DNA of 58,350 bases from an uncultured Eubacterium sp. (GCA_945910225.1 CAMDYG010000015.1:1-58350), one strand, 5' to 3'; positions 34,404-45,195 are shown, counted from the first letter of the stretch. Notes: generated from the letters alone by a model not told the origin. A program made the numbers and translations.

Positions 34404-36215
34404 CTATTGGTTAAACACATATCTGATCATATTAACAACTGTTTCTGACGTATCTCTTGAATATATTGTTTCTCTTGCCAGTACAGGCTTATCTGTTATT
34501 ATTCCATCTACGCCTTTATTAGTAAGATTCTTTATTGATTCTTTGTTATTAACAGTCCATGCATACACCTGTTTTCCTGAATTATGAATTGCATCAACTG
34601 TTCTCTTAGATAAAAAAGATGCATTAATACTAAAGAAATCAATATTAGCCATATCATAGAAATCACCATATGCAACTGATAATATATACCCCACCTTAAT
34701 ATCCGGATTAAGGGTTTTTACTGCACATAAAGCTGAACTGCTAAACGAGGTAATAACGCAATCAGCAACCATATTGTATTTTTCTATCAGCCTGAGTGTA
34801 TTCTTAGCCAGATTATATCCGTCATCAGATGGCTTCAGTTCAATATTTAACTTAATCTTTCCCTGTGCCAGTTCGAGCACTTCCATTAAAGATGGAACTT
34901 TTTCTCCTGCATATTCCTCTGAATACCATGATCCCGCATCAAGTTTCTTAACTTCCCTGTATGTCATATTGCTTATGCTTTCATCTACCCCTGTAGTCCT
35001 TAATGCAGATGAATCATGCATTACAACAACTTCTCCATCTTTTGTAAGCTGCACATCAAGTTCAATGTAATCAGCCATATTTTCAATTGCCTTTTCAAAT
35101 GCAGCCATTGTATTTTCTGGTGCTTCAACTGATGCTCCTCTGTGGGCACATACCTTTGTCTCATGAAATATAGCCACATTTTCAAATGGATTATTGTTAA
35201 AAGTTATAATCAGATAAAAAATGTCTGCTGCAAGAGCCACAAATATAACAGATCTGTAGACCAGCTTCCTTCTTCTTGCCGGTCCCTCCTGTATATCTAT
35301 AAACTCAAATGTTATATCATCTGTTCCCGCATATTTATAATAAATATGTCCAATAGCAGAAAATGATAATGGAATTGCCACACACACCAATATACATTTT
35401 ATTACGAATCGCTCTGTTCTTAAAGCTGATAAAAAAATCGCATTACCAAGATATGCCATATTAAGTATCTTGACTCCGAGCACAAGAAATGCTGACAACA
35501 GCACATAAGTTACAGCAATAATTGTAAGCATACAAAGATTATAAATTACCAGTGCCATTATTGTTCCAACCGGATGTTTTTTTACTATGGATGCACTCTT
35601 CTTATATGCTTCCCTGAATCCTCTGCCTTCCATAATGCATATATTCATACTATATATTCCAAGTATTACTACCACATATATAATTATAAATACTGCTATA
35701 AGTCCGGCTTTCACATACCAGTGATTCTTAAGCACATACATTTTAAAAAGATTGTAATTAGTTTCACTGAATAATATATTAAGTAATACTGTAACATTGG
35801 ATGCAATAATAGATATAAAATAGAAAATACTCAGACCAACATGACGTATTTTGAATACCTTTCTGAATATTTTATATGAATTATAAAGAATATCTACAAT
35901 AGATGCATTTAGTGACTGTCTCTTAGTCTCAAAACATACAGACAAAAATGTCATTTCATATGTACAATACATAACAAAAATAGACATCATTATAAATAAT
36001 GCAATTATAACTACAGGATGAGTTAATGCTCTGAATATATACTCATTAGTAAGATAATTAATTCCTGCTGCCTTCATACACAGATTAATAGATAAAAGCA
36101 GAATTGGGAATATAACGGCAATAGCAACAAGCTTGTATGCCAGTTCAAAAACCCATACATGCCTGCTGCTATTGATTAAAAGGCTGAATTCATTTCGTAT
36201 CTTCTTAATAAACAT
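34404..36215 (-). CDS. Membrane glycerophosphodiester phosphodiesterase
   Basis: Splits glycerophosphodiesters into glycerol-3-phosphate and an alcohol. The 603-aa protein has about eight membrane helices in the first 330 residues (GPDPase membrane domain), then a GDPD domain (about 345-590) with AHRGASVEAPENTMAAFEKA, the metal ligands IELDVQLTKDGEVVVMHD and the ending VDGIITDKPV. The catalytic His pair (AHRG, VMHD) and the Glu residues are present. The catalytic domain probably faces outside, where it may act on lipid head groups or teichoic acid. No linked glp genes. Confidence 0.92.
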   Translation of the reverse strand: MFIKKIRNEFSLLINSSRHVWVFELAYKLVAIAVIFPILLLSINLCMKAAGINYLTNEYIFRALTHPVVIIALFIMMSIFVMYCTYEMTFLSVCFETKRQSLNASIVDILYNSYKIFRKVFKIRHVGLSIFYFISIIASNVTVLLNILFSETNYNLFKMYVLKNHWYVKAGLIAVFIIIYVVVILGIYSMNICIMEGRGFREAYKKSASIVKKHPVGTIMALVIYNLCMLTIIAVTYVLLSAFLVLGVKILNMAYLGNAIFLSALRTERFVIKCILVCVAIPLSFSAIGHIYYKYAGTDDITFEFIDIQEGPARRRKLVYRSVIFVALAADIFYLIITFNNNPFENVAIFHETKVCAHRGASVEAPENTMAAFEKAIENMADYIELDVQLTKDGEVVVMHDSSALRTTGVDESISNMTYREVKKLDAGSWYSEEYAGEKVPSLMEVLELAQGKIKLNIELKPSDDGYNLAKNTLRLIEKYNMVADCVITSFSSSALCAVKTLNPDIKVGYILSVAYGDFYDMANIDFFSINASFLSKRTVDAIHNSGKQVYAWTVNNKESIKNLTNKGVDGIITDKPVLARETIYSRDTSETVVNMIRYVFNQ

Positions 36216-36252
36216 AAACTTTCACTCCGGCTTTAGCTGCAATCATCCTCTA

Positions 36253-36846
36253 TTATTTGTGAAATATTCTCATAATTTTTTTGAATTCATTCTTAACATT
36301 CTCATCATGAATATTAACACTGACTGCAAAGCTGTGCATAAAGTCCGCCAGATATGACACAACCAGTATTAATGCCATAACATCTGCAACCCTTGAATCA
36401 ATAGAAAATACGAAACGCTCCACAAATTTATTCAGGAATCCAAATATGAATACAGCCACAAATCCCCATGCGAGTGTTGACTGTAAGCATATTATTCCCT
36501 TGTAATTAAACTTAAGATGATCATAATTCCACCACACCTCACCAAACAGCTTTAACATAACCTGTGCTGTCAGATATTCAAATGCAGTTGCACATATACA
36601 TCCGAAAATATACAGTGCAATATAATTATGCTCAATTGGCTTAAAAATATTAAAAGCAATCAGTGTTCCAAATCCATATATAACGCAGAAAGGCAGCTTG
36701 GCAAAGCCTCTGTTTTCCCAATATCCAAGCTGCTTTCTGATTACAACACATTCCATACACCAGCCAAGAAAACTATATACAAAAAACCATATAACCAGCT
36801 GGCTTATATTCATGCTTCTAAAAGTTATACCCATTAAATGTGACAT
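36253..36846 (-). CDS. CmpB/DUF1113-family membrane protein
   Basis: A 197-aa polytopic protein with five or six helices and the family pattern FFVYSFLGWCMECVVIR near the start, then GFAKLPFCVIYGFG and GEVWWNYDHLKFNYKGIICL. It is often annotated as a putative ABC transporter permease, but no ATPase is nearby and the function is unknown. ATG 36846 has GGAGGGG upstream; the longer frame from 36858 would put that site inside the gene. It lies between icd and the phosphodiesterase gene. Confidence 0.82.
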   Translation of the reverse strand: MSHLMGITFRSMNISQLVIWFFVYSFLGWCMECVVIRKQLGYWENRGFAKLPFCVIYGFGTLIAFNIFKPIEHNYIALYIFGCICATAFEYLTAQVMLKLFGEVWWNYDHLKFNYKGIICLQSTLAWGFVAVFIFGFLNKFVERFVFSIDSRVADVMALILVVSYLADFMHSFAVSVNIHDENVKNEFKKIMRIFHK

Positions 36847-36884
36847 ACGCCCCTCCATAATAAATGGAAATATGGGGATTCTAA

Positions 36885-38093
36885 TTAAAGAAGTCCCTCA
36901 AGAGTCTGTCTTATTGCGCTGATGAAATCCTGTGTATTAAGTGTTACCGGATTCTCCATTGTAGTAATAAGTGCAAGATCCTTTGTCATCTTTCCATCTT
37001 CAATAGTCTTAATGCATGCACGCTCAAGAGTATCAGCAAACTTTCCAAGTTCTGGAATGTTATCAAGCTCTCCTCTCTTTCTTAAAGCGCCTGTCCATGC
37101 AAATATAGTTGCAATAGGGTTAGTAGATGTTTCCTCACCCTTAAGATGCTTATAATAATGTCTCTGTACTGTTCCGTGAGCAGCTTCATACTCATAGTAT
37201 CCATGAGGTGATACAAGAACAGATGTCATCATTGAAAGTGAGCCAAATGCTGTGGCTACCATATCACTCATAACATCTCCATCATAGTTCTTACATGCCC
37301 AGATATATCCACCTTCTGAACGGATAACTCTTGCTACTGCATCATCAATAAGTGTGTAGAAGTATGTTATTCCTGCTTCTTCAAACTTAGTCTTATATTC
37401 TGCATCAAATATCTCCTGGAAAATATCCTTAAAAGTATGGTCATACTTCTTAGAAATTGTATCCTTAGTAGCAAACCAGAGATCCTGCTTTGTCTCAAGT
37501 GCAAAGTTAAAGCAGCTTCTTGCAAAGCTTTCAATAGAATCGTTAAGATTGTGCATTCCCTGAAGGACGCCTGCTCCCTTAAAGTTATGAATAAGTTCTC
37601 TTGTCTCCTCGCCTGCTTCATTAGTAAATACAAGCTCTGCCTTGCCTGCTCCTGGAACTTTCATCTCAGATGCCTTATACACATCACCATATGCATGTCT
37701 TGCGATTGTTATAGGTTTCTTCCATGTCTTAACATATGGTTCAATTCCCTTAACAATAATAGGAGCTCTGAATACTGTTCCATCAAGCATTGCCCTGATT
37801 GTTCCATTAGGACTCCTATACATATCCTTAAGGTTATATTCTGTCATTCTTGCTGCATTAGGTGTAATTGTAGCACACTTAACAGCAACTCCGTATTTCT
37901 TAGTTGCTTCTGCTGAATCTATAGTCACCTGATCATTAGTCTCATTTCTATGTACAAGACCCAGATCATAATATTCTGTATTAAGGTCAATAAATGGTGT
38001 GAGGAGCTCGTCCTTGATAAGCTTCCACAATACTCTTGTCATTTCATCTCCGTCCATCTCTACAAGTGGAGTTGTCATCTTAATCTTTTCCAT
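36885..38093 (-). CDS. icd: NADP-dependent isocitrate dehydrogenase (eukaryote-like type)
   Basis: Oxidises isocitrate to 2-oxoglutarate, supplying glutamate carbon. The 402-aa sequence is of the type shared with eukaryotic IDH1 rather than E. coli Icd: [20 protein letters not shown] at the start, [20 protein letters not shown], the metal-binding [20 protein letters not shown] and [20 protein letters not shown]. Divergent from asnB, each with its own promoter. GAGGTTC lies before ATG 38093. Confidence 0.96.
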   Translation of the reverse strand: MEKIKMTTPLVEMDGDEMTRVLWKLIKDELLTPFIDLNTEYYDLGLVHRNETNDQVTIDSAEATKKYGVAVKCATITPNAARMTEYNLKDMYRSPNGTIRAMLDGTVFRAPIIVKGIEPYVKTWKKPITIARHAYGDVYKASEMKVPGAGKAELVFTNEAGEETRELIHNFKGAGVLQGMHNLNDSIESFARSCFNFALETKQDLWFATKDTISKKYDHTFKDIFQEIFDAEYKTKFEEAGITYFYTLIDDAVARVIRSEGGYIWACKNYDGDVMSDMVATAFGSLSMMTSVLVSPHGYYEYEAAHGTVQRHYYKHLKGEETSTNPIATIFAWTGALRKRGELDNIPELGKFADTLERACIKTIEDGKMTKDLALITTMENPVTLNTQDFISAIRQTLEGLL

Positions 38094-38135
38094 AATATAA
38101 AAGAACCTCTCTTTCTTTTTCTTACCCGATTAAAT

Positions 38136-38164
38136 ATTATAATTTATTTCAAATGTTTTGTAAA
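38136..38164 (-). promoter_or_regulatory. Promoter of icd
   Basis: -35 TTTACA (38159-38164), 17-base spacer, -10 TATAAT (38136-38141) on the minus strand. Confidence 0.82.
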
Positions 38165-38175
38165 CAGAAACTGAC

Positions 38176-38204
38176 TTGTATTAGCATGATTACTTTGTTA
38201 TAAT
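38176..38204 (+). promoter_or_regulatory. Promoter of asnB
   Basis: -35 TTGTAT (38176-38181), 17-base spacer, -10 TATAAT (38199-38204). It starts 12 bases from the icd -35 box, so the two polymerases compete for the same stretch. Confidence 0.8.
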
Positions 38205-38275
38205 TCATAAGTAATTTTTACATACTAATTTAACAATGCACAGATTGTGCAGACACAATATGGAGGTACAGATAC

Positions 38276-40120
38276 ATGTGTGGTTTTGCAGGTTTCACTG
38301 GTTACCTGGCTGACGGAGATGCTGTTCTTGAACGTATGATGAATAAGATCATTCACAGAGGGCCTGACAGTGCCGGTAAATACATTGATGATAAAGCATA
38401 CATGGGCTTTAGAAGACTTTCTATCATTGATCTTGATAACGGAAGCCAGCCTATGTTTAACGAGAATAAGAAGATTGTAATCACATTTAATGGAGAGATA
38501 TATAACTATCAGGATTTAAGAAAAGACCTTATTGAGAAAGGTCATGTATTCGCTAACAATTCGGATACAGAGGTACTTATCCACTCTTACGAGGAATATG
38601 GCAAGGACATGCTTAACAAACTCCGTGGCATGTTTGCTTTCGTTATCTGGGACAGTGAGAAAGAAACTCTTTTCGGTGCAAGAGACTTCTTCGGAATCAA
38701 GCCTTTCTACTACACTGTTGCAGACGGCAATATGATATATGGTTCAGAGATTAAGAGTATCCTGGAGCACCCTGCTTACAAGAAAGAAGTTAATCCTGTT
38801 GCTCTTGAGAATTACCTTACATTCCAGTACTCAGTACTTGATGAAACATTTTTCAAGGGAATTTACAAGTTAATGCCAGGACACTGCTTTACTTTCCACA
38901 AAGGTAAGCTTAATATCGAAAGATACTGGGAGCCAACATTTGATGCTGATGAGAGCAAGTCATTAGATGAATTTGTTGATGAGATTGACAATGTTATGCA
39001 TGATTCAGTAGAACACCACAAGATCAGTGATGTTGAAGTCGGATCATTCCTTTCAAGTGGTGTTGACTCAAGCTATGTTGCTGCTACATTTAACGGAGAT
39101 AAGACATTTACTGTCGGTTTCGATTATGAGAAATATAACGAGATTGACTATGCCAAAGCTTTATCAGATAAGATTAAGATTGACAATTATTCAAAGCTTG
39201 TTTCAAGTGAAGAATACTGGGCTGCAATTCCTAAGATCCAGTACCACATGGATGAGCCTTTAGCTGATCCTGCTGCCATTGCGCTTTACTTTGTAAGCCA
39301 GACAGCAGCCAAGCATGTAAAGGTTGCCATGTCAGGTGAGGGTGCTGATGAGTTCTTCGGTGGATATAACATTTACAGAGAACCACTTGATCTTGCAGAA
39401 TTCCAGAAGCTTCCTAAGGGATTAAGAAAAGTACTTGCTAATATTGCCAATGCAATTCCATTCAAGTTCAAGGGAAAGAGTTTCTTAAACAGAGCAAGCA
39501 AGACTGTTGAAGAAAGATTCATTGGTAACGCTTTCATGTTCAATGAAAAAGAACGTGCCAAGATATTAAAGAACCCTACTGGCAAATATGACCATAAGGA
39601 ACTTACAAAGCCTTTCTATGACAAGGTTGCTGACAAGGATGATGTTACTAAGATGCAGTATATTGATATTAATTTCTGGCTTATCGGTGATATCCTGCTT
39701 AAGGCTGATAAGATGAGTATGGCACACTCACTTGAGGTAAGAGTTCCATTCCTTGATAAGGAAGTGTTCAATGTTGCCCGTACTATTCCAACCAAGTATA
39801 AGGTTAATAAGAGCAATACCAAGTATGCCATGAGACAGGCCGCACACAGACATCTTCCAGACATGGTTGCTGAGAAGAAGAAGCTGGGATTCCCTGTTCC
39901 TATCAGAATCTGGCTTAAAGATGAGAAGTATTACAACATGATCAAGAAAGCTTTCACAAGCGAAGCTGCTGAAAAGTACTTTAACACTGACGAGATTGTT
40001 AAGTATCTTGATGACCATAAAGAAGGTAAGGCAGATAATTCCCGTAAGATATGGACAATCTACATGTTCCTTGTATGGTATGAAGATTTCTTCGGTAACG
40101 GAGTAAAAGAAGCTGCTTAG
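38276..40120 (+). CDS. asnB: Asparagine synthase (glutamine-hydrolysing)
   Basis: Makes asparagine from aspartate, ATP and glutamine. The 614-aa protein begins MCGFAGF with the N-terminal nucleophile Cys2, has the glutaminase landmarks RRLSIIDLDNGSQPM and FNGEIYNYQDLR, and the synthetase P-loop FLSSGVDSSYVAA, then GEGADEFFGGY and LEVRVPFLD. GGAGG lies before ATG 38276. Base composition is somewhat less AT-rich than neighbours, suggesting high expression. Confidence 0.96.
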   Translation: MCGFAGFTGYLADGDAVLERMMNKIIHRGPDSAGKYIDDKAYMGFRRLSIIDLDNGSQPMFNENKKIVITFNGEIYNYQDLRKDLIEKGHVFANNSDTEVLIHSYEEYGKDMLNKLRGMFAFVIWDSEKETLFGARDFFGIKPFYYTVADGNMIYGSEIKSILEHPAYKKEVNPVALENYLTFQYSVLDETFFKGIYKLMPGHCFTFHKGKLNIERYWEPTFDADESKSLDEFVDEIDNVMHDSVEHHKISDVEVGSFLSSGVDSSYVAATFNGDKTFTVGFDYEKYNEIDYAKALSDKIKIDNYSKLVSSEEYWAAIPKIQYHMDEPLADPAAIALYFVSQTAAKHVKVAMSGEGADEFFGGYNIYREPLDLAEFQKLPKGLRKVLANIANAIPFKFKGKSFLNRASKTVEERFIGNAFMFNEKERAKILKNPTGKYDHKELTKPFYDKVADKDDVTKMQYIDINFWLIGDILLKADKMSMAHSLEVRVPFLDKEVFNVARTIPTKYKVNKSNTKYAMRQAAHRHLPDMVAEKKKLGFPVPIRIWLKDEKYYNMIKKAFTSEAAEKYFNTDEIVKYLDDHKEGKADNSRKIWTIYMFLVWYEDFFGNGVKEAA

Positions 40121-40133
40121 AATTAAAGAAACG

Positions 40134-40182
40134 AAAAAAGAATCAGCCGCATTAAGAAACTAGTGTGGCTGATTCTTTTTTA
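40134..40182. terminator. Two-way terminator between asnB and degV
   Basis: AAAAAAGAATCAGCC .. GGCTGATTCTTTTTTA: a stem of about 12 pairs flanked by A and T runs, so it can stop transcription from both convergent genes. Confidence 0.93.
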
Positions 40183-40183
40183 A

Positions 40184-41053
40184 TTACTTTCCCATAAAGC
40201 ATACAGCAACCATTCCCGGACCTGTATGTGCTCCGATTATAGGTGAAAGTGTACTTCTTCTGACTGCAATATCAGGATATAACTGCTTAATGGTATCTGC
40301 AAGGGAATCTCCAAGTTCCTTGATATCAGCGTCAACTATATATACCACATCATCCTTTAGCCCATCATTGAAATGTTCATTAAAGTAATCAACAAGTCCT
40401 GATACTGCTGCTTTATCGCCTCTCTTCTTGGCAATTGTTATAAGCTTTCCTTCTTCATTAATCTCTAAAATAGGCTTTACATTAAGCATTGTTCCCACAA
40501 CAGCTGTTGTAGCACTTACTCTTCCACCTCTCTTAAGATACATAAGATCCTGAACCATAAAGTAATGCTTTATCTTATGGGTAGCTGCAACAAGGTCTTC
40601 ATAGTTATCTTCTATACTCATTCCGGCTTCTTTATTGCGGATTGCTCTCTCAATAAGAACTCCCATTCCCCCTGTTGCTGCAAGACTGTCTACAGGATAG
40701 AAATCCTGTTCAGGATATTTTTCTTTAAGTTCAGCCTTAGCCATAAGTGCTGACTGATATGTAGAGGAAAGACCACTTGAAAGACTTAAGTATAACACTG
40801 AGTATCCATCCTTAAATGCCTCATCAAGATATTCTTCATACATATAAGGTGATATCTGTGATGTTTTGGTTAAATCACCATTTCTTTGTCCATCATAGAA
40901 CTTCTTCATAATATCATCTGGCTGTACGCCTTCACTTACACGCATTTCTTCTCCAAGTGAATATTCCATAGGAACGAATCTTAACCCCTTTTCCTTAGCG
41001 TAAGCCTCATCAATATCTCCAGATACATCCATATATATTAAATACTTGCTCAT
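40184..41053 (-). CDS. DegV family fatty-acid-binding protein
   Basis: DegV proteins (FakB-like) hold a fatty acid for the kinase FakA. The 289-aa sequence has the first-domain pattern KTSQISPYMYEEYLDEAFKD and LYLSLSSGLSSTYQSA, the second-domain LNVKPILEINEEGKL and the ending GAHTGPGMVAVCFMGK. No fakA lies near. It stands alone between terminator and trpD. Confidence 0.92.
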   Translation of the reverse strand: MSKYLIYMDVSGDIDEAYAKEKGLRFVPMEYSLGEEMRVSEGVQPDDIMKKFYDGQRNGDLTKTSQISPYMYEEYLDEAFKDGYSVLYLSLSSGLSSTYQSALMAKAELKEKYPEQDFYPVDSLAATGGMGVLIERAIRNKEAGMSIEDNYEDLVAATHKIKHYFMVQDLMYLKRGGRVSATTAVVGTMLNVKPILEINEEGKLITIAKKRGDKAAVSGLVDYFNEHFNDGLKDDVVYIVDADIKELGDSLADTIKQLYPDIAVRRSTLSPIIGAHTGPGMVAVCFMGK

Positions 41054-41091
41054 AAATCCCTCACATACAATTCATTAGTTTATTAAAATAC

Positions 41092-42105
41092 TTAGTATTT
41101 CTTATTAGTCTCTTCTATAAATCTTTCAAGCTGCTTCTTAGCTGCACCTCTCTTAATGATTTCTCTTGCTTTCTCAATACCTTCCTTCATTGTGATACCA
41201 TCAGAAGCAAGATATATAGCTGCACCTGCATTAAGAAGAACTACATCTGTCTTAGGGCCTTCTGCTCCATCAAGAATATCTCTTGCAATCTGTGCATTAA
41301 CTGCTGGCTCTCCACCAACAAGATCTTCCTTCTTGCATCTTGTAAATCCGAAATCTTCTGGCTTGATAGTATATGTCTTAAACTCATCCCCCTTGAACTC
41401 GCAGACTTTGGTATCAGCGCTTAATGATATCTCGTCTATGCTGTCCATTCCATATATTGTCATTGCTCTCTTACAGCCTAAGTTATGTAATACATGTGCA
41501 AGTGGTTCAACAAGTTCCTCACTGTATACACCAAAAAGCTGCATTGAAGCTCCTGCGGGGTTGGCTAATGGTCCAAGTACATTGAACAATGTGCGAATTC
41601 CGATTTCCTTTCTTACACTTCCCACAAATCTCATAGCTGGATGATATTTCTGTGCAAAAAGGAAACATATATTAATATCCTTAAGAATCTGTGCCATTCT
41701 TGCTGGTGCTGCATCAATCTTAACACCAAGTGCCTCTAAACAGTCTGCTGTGCCACATTTGCTTGAAGCTGCTCTGTTACCATGCTTTGCAACCGGAATT
41801 CCTGCTGCTGATACTACGATAGAAGCTAAAGTTGATATATTGATTGAATTAGAACCATCTCCGCCTGTTCCAACGATTTCAAGAACATCCATATCGTTTA
41901 AGAACTTCTCACAGTGTGACCTTAAAACCTTGGCTGCCGCTGTAATCTCGTCAATAGTTTCTCCCTTTGCTGCCAATGCTGTAAGAAATGCTGCCTTCTG
42001 TGCATCAGTGGCTTCTCCTGTCATAATTTCTTCCATTACATCATTCATCTGCTCTGCTGTTAAATCTTCTTTCTTAACAAGCTTCGCAATAGCTTCTTTA
42101 ATCAT
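41092..42105 (-). CDS. trpD: Anthranilate phosphoribosyltransferase
   Basis: Joins anthranilate and PRPP in tryptophan synthesis. The 337-aa protein has [20 protein letters not shown] (PRPP site), [21 protein letters not shown] (anthranilate site), [20 protein letters not shown] and [13 protein letters not shown] chose ATG 42105 with AGGAGG upstream; the frame runs on to 42267 but with a non-homologous N-terminus. No other trp gene is in the window, so it is separated from the rest of the pathway. Confidence 0.95.
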   Translation of the reverse strand: MIKEAIAKLVKKEDLTAEQMNDVMEEIMTGEATDAQKAAFLTALAAKGETIDEITAAAKVLRSHCEKFLNDMDVLEIVGTGGDGSNSINISTLASIVVSAAGIPVAKHGNRAASSKCGTADCLEALGVKIDAAPARMAQILKDINICFLFAQKYHPAMRFVGSVRKEIGIRTLFNVLGPLANPAGASMQLFGVYSEELVEPLAHVLHNLGCKRAMTIYGMDSIDEISLSADTKVCEFKGDEFKTYTIKPEDFGFTRCKKEDLVGGEPAVNAQIARDILDGAEGPKTDVVLLNAGAAIYLASDGITMKEGIEKAREIIKRGAAKKQLERFIEETNKKY

Positions 42106-42154
42106 AAACCCTAGCCTCCTATAAACATATCTAAATGATAGATTTAGTGTATTA

Positions 42155-43342
42155 CTATAACGCTGTGCTGTCAATCCATAACAACTTACAAAGGTTATTT
42201 GTCTCAAACACATCATCAAAAAGGAATGACTCATAAAGCGCTTCCATATTATCCTCTGAGTACTCAACCTGTCTTGAGAAAATGTGTGCTGTATCTATTC
42301 TGTCATCAAATGTAAATTTCTTATGCTTTTTATACCACACAAGCATGTCCATCTGACGAAGCATAAGATAATTGGTAATAAACATTTTTGCTTTGCCAAC
42401 CACATCATAATCATACACTGACTTGGCAAAATACCTGAACGCAAGATAAGTTATAAAATTCCTGTACTCATACTCTCTTTCAAGCATTGTAGTCATGAAC
42501 TCATCTTCCATCTCCTGATACTGCTCATTATCCATATTATCATGGAAAATCTCTGCCATATCCGCTAGCATCTGCTCCCAGCGGGTATTAAGCACCTCCA
42601 TGTCCTCATACGCATACATAATGCTTCTTATACATTCCTGAACATCAATATCATCAAATTCATCACTTTCCGATTCGTCATTCATCTCCATAAGAATATG
42701 TTCAATATCACTTCTTCCAAATGCATTGACATACTCCTTAAGTCCGTCAAAATCATCATCATTGATGTATTCCTGCATTGACGCGCAGAATTTTAATATG
42801 ACAACCAGCTTTTCATTAATTGACATCTCTGTCATATCAAGAATCCTGAATATCTCATCCCTTGCCTTGAATATCTTAACTGCATAAACACTGTCGTACT
42901 CATCATCCTCTGAATATTCCTCATCGCATGGCTTTAACACAGTTGTAAATGTCTTATTCTCCGAAAAAATAATCCTTTCGGCTTCTTCGCAGGCAAGTCC
43001 TATGCCGCTTTCCTTGATTTCTCCATAGTATTCAGAATATCTTGGAAACTGGTCGCACACAACTGATAAATGCTCTGCTCCCAGCTCTTTATGAATGGTA
43101 CATAACCCATTCTCATCTAAAAGTCCGCAATGTCCGTCTATAAGTTTAAAACAGTTTGATCCATCTTTGCTTTTCGTTATTGCCTCTCTTATCCTGTCTC
43201 CAAGCTCACCCTTAAGGCTCATATAATAATTATAAGTATCATCATCAATATCTATCTCCCAGCCGCCAACACAGCAGTTGTCCTTACACTCTGATGTTAT
43301 ACAGTGAAACTGATCATAATAGAATGGAACTCTGAGTTTCAT
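42155..43342 (-). CDS. FliB-like flagellin lysine N-methylase
   Basis: 395 aa. The N-terminus has a cysteine cluster (Cys14, 19, 23, 24 in [20 protein letters not shown]), more Cys in [19 protein letters not shown] and VCDQFPRY. This is the YkgJ/FliB pattern that is proposed to bind a metal or iron-sulfur centre. FliB methylates lysines of flagellin in Salmonella. The middle is acidic and less conserved. No flagellar genes are seen here. ATG 43342 has AAGGAG upstream and begins 16 bases after the ybaK stop, so it is co-transcribed with ybaK. Confidence 0.8.
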   Translation of the reverse strand: MKLRVPFYYDQFHCITSECKDNCCVGGWEIDIDDDTYNYYMSLKGELGDRIREAITKSKDGSNCFKLIDGHCGLLDENGLCTIHKELGAEHLSVVCDQFPRYSEYYGEIKESGIGLACEEAERIIFSENKTFTTVLKPCDEEYSEDDEYDSVYAVKIFKARDEIFRILDMTEMSINEKLVVILKFCASMQEYINDDDFDGLKEYVNAFGRSDIEHILMEMNDESESDEFDDIDVQECIRSIMYAYEDMEVLNTRWEQMLADMAEIFHDNMDNEQYQEMEDEFMTTMLEREYEYRNFITYLAFRYFAKSVYDYDVVGKAKMFITNYLMLRQMDMLVWYKKHKKFTFDDRIDTAHIFSRQVEYSEDNMEALYESFLFDDVFETNNLCKLLWIDSTAL

Positions 43343-43358
43343 AATCCTTATCTTCTCC

Positions 43359-43841
43359 TTAGTCTGTAACGATGTCAGCAACCTGATATCTTATAACCTT
43401 ATCAACATCAGATAACTTAACCTCTACCTGATGTCCGATTTTACCGGCACTGAACATTATAGTCTCAAAATCTGCAGCCGTCTTATGAAATGTTGTTGGA
43501 AAGAACTTTTTCATTCCAATAGGCGAACAGCCGCCATGCACATATCCGGTAAGCGGTAATAATTCCTTTGATTTAATCATCTCTATAGATTTCTCTCCAA
43601 CAGCCTTTGCTGCCTTCTTTAAATCAAGTTCCTTATTAACAGGAACAACAAACACATAATTCTTTCCGGTTTTTCCAACAGTAACAAGCGTTTTAAATGC
43701 CTGCGCCGGATTCTCATTAAGAACCGCTGCTATCTCATCACCGCTTAACCCTTCTGCATCAGGACACACATGCGTCTTATAAGACACTTTCTTCTGGTCA
43801 AGCACTCTGCATACATTAGTCTTATCGTCTGATTTTCCCAT
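43359..43841 (-). CDS. ybaK: YbaK/EbsC Cys-tRNA(Pro) deacylase
   Basis: Removes mischarged amino acids from tRNA. The 160-aa protein has the family features YKTHVCPDAEGLSGDEIAA, FKTLVTVGKTGKNYVFVVPV (with the conserved Lys) and GYVHGGCSPIGMKKFFPT. Length and order match E. coli YbaK. It lies 19 bases downstream of murI in the same direction. Confidence 0.94.
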   Translation of the reverse strand: MGKSDDKTNVCRVLDQKKVSYKTHVCPDAEGLSGDEIAAVLNENPAQAFKTLVTVGKTGKNYVFVVPVNKELDLKKAAKAVGEKSIEMIKSKELLPLTGYVHGGCSPIGMKKFFPTTFHKTAADFETIMFSAGKIGHQVEVKLSDVDKVIRYQVADIVTD

Positions 43842-43860
43842 AATTACATTCCTCTGGATT

Positions 43861-44658
43861 CTATATCTGTCTCATTCTTTCAAGGCGTTCATGAAGCTTT
43901 CTTATATGCTCCATCTCAGCAGCACTTTCCATCTTCCTGTCTGAATAGTAATATTCAACAGTTCCTCTTTTACCATTATCAGCTTCTGTGAATATACCTT
44001 TCTTAACAACAGTATTTTTAAGATTATTAGACACTCCTGTATTTCCATCCACCATTTCTATATCATCTGGAAAAAGCTTTGCAAATGAATCTTTAAAATA
44101 ATTAAAATGTGTGCATCCTAACACAAGCGCTGAATATTCATTAAGATTGTATGATCTGAATTCATGTTTCAAATAATCCAGCACATCCTGTGAATCAAAA
44201 TCATCATTCTGTGCATACCTTACCAGCTTTGGTAATGCAACAACATCAACAACATGATTAACATCATACTTTTCTATAAGATTCTTTAACTTTTCTCCTT
44301 TAGCTGTCACCGGAGTTGACACTACCATCACACGCTTTCCACAGTTATGTGTATGTTCAACAGCAGGCTTTACTGCTGGCTCAATCCCTATAATTGTTAG
44401 CTGGTATTTATCTCTGAGATAGCTTATTGCTGCACTTGTAGCCGTATTGCATGCCAGTACTATAGCCTGACATCCTTTCTCCACAAGAAATCCCACTGCA
44501 TGATCAACCAGCCCTCTTACCTCGTCTCTGGTTTTCTCTCCATACGGAACATTATCCACATCCGCATAAAATATGTAATCAGCTTCCGGCAGAGTAATCA
44601 TTGCCTGATGAAGCACCGACAATCCTCCTATGCCTGAATCAAATATTCCTATCTTCAT
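43861..44658 (-). CDS. murI: Glutamate racemase
   Basis: Makes D-glutamate for peptidoglycan. The 265-aa protein starts MKIGIFDSGIGGLSVL, has VLACNTATSAA (first catalytic Cys) and LVLGCTHFNYF (second catalytic Cys), and the acid YADVDNVPYGEK loop. GAGG lies before ATG 44658; the frame extends to 44691 without a better site. The 132-aa membrane protein gene ends 25 bases upstream. Confidence 0.96.
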   Translation of the reverse strand: MKIGIFDSGIGGLSVLHQAMITLPEADYIFYADVDNVPYGEKTRDEVRGLVDHAVGFLVEKGCQAIVLACNTATSAAISYLRDKYQLTIIGIEPAVKPAVEHTHNCGKRVMVVSTPVTAKGEKLKNLIEKYDVNHVVDVVALPKLVRYAQNDDFDSQDVLDYLKHEFRSYNLNEYSALVLGCTHFNYFKDSFAKLFPDDIEMVDGNTGVSNNLKNTVVKKGIFTEADNGKRGTVEYYYSDRKMESAAEMEHIRKLHERLERMRQI

Positions 44659-44683
44659 TATGTCTAAATCCTCTGAATTCAAT

Positions 44684-45082
44684 CTAATCATTATATACTC
44701 TGCAGTATACTATCATCTTTCCCTTAACAACCTTAACCCTGCTTGGTCTTATCTCTCCTGAAAATATCTTATCTGCAAATGCTGAAAAAAGATATTTCTG
44801 AATTAAAGCTTTTAACTGTTTATTTCCTGATCTTCTGATTGCTGATGCAATCCATACACCAATAAAACATACTAGCCATACCCATACAGGAATATACTGC
44901 ATAATTCCTATTGTATATTTACCTGTCAGCATAAAAGCAACTGCAAAAAATATAACCACATAAACAACTGCCCATATATATGCTTTTACCCAGCCAACTG
45001 CTCCAAGTACTTTAAGCCTGTTAGTAAACTTTCTATAATTATCCGATTCCTCTATCGTAATAGGTAATTCAATTATCTCCAT
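44684..45082 (-). CDS. Unknown small membrane protein (132 aa)
   Basis: I do not recognise it. Two strong membrane helices (about residues 32-52 and 62-82, IWAVVYVVIFFAVAFML and VWVWLVCFIGVWIASAI) lie between a charged N-terminal segment and a basic C-terminal domain. It is the first gene of a likely transcript with murI, ybaK and the fliB-like gene. GGCG before ATG is a weak ribosome site (AGGCGATTATT). Confidence 0.7.
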   Translation of the reverse strand: MEIIELPITIEESDNYRKFTNRLKVLGAVGWVKAYIWAVVYVVIFFAVAFMLTGKYTIGIMQYIPVWVWLVCFIGVWIASAIRRSGNKQLKALIQKYLFSAFADKIFSGEIRPSRVKVVKGKMIVYCRVYND

Positions 45083-45150
45083 AATAATCGCCTCAATTCT
45101 TTTTAATGCTTTTATTAATTATTATAATCCCAGCGTCCAAAGTATTCAAC

Positions 45151-45186
45151 AAAAAAGTAGTGTCAGCCATTCACAGCCAACACTAC
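45151..45186 (-). terminator. Terminator after the 55-aa gene
   Basis: GTAGTGT..ACACTAC arms with an inner GGCTG/CAGCC pairing, followed on the minus strand by TTTTTTG. Confidence 0.85.
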
Positions 45187-45195
45187 TATCTACAA

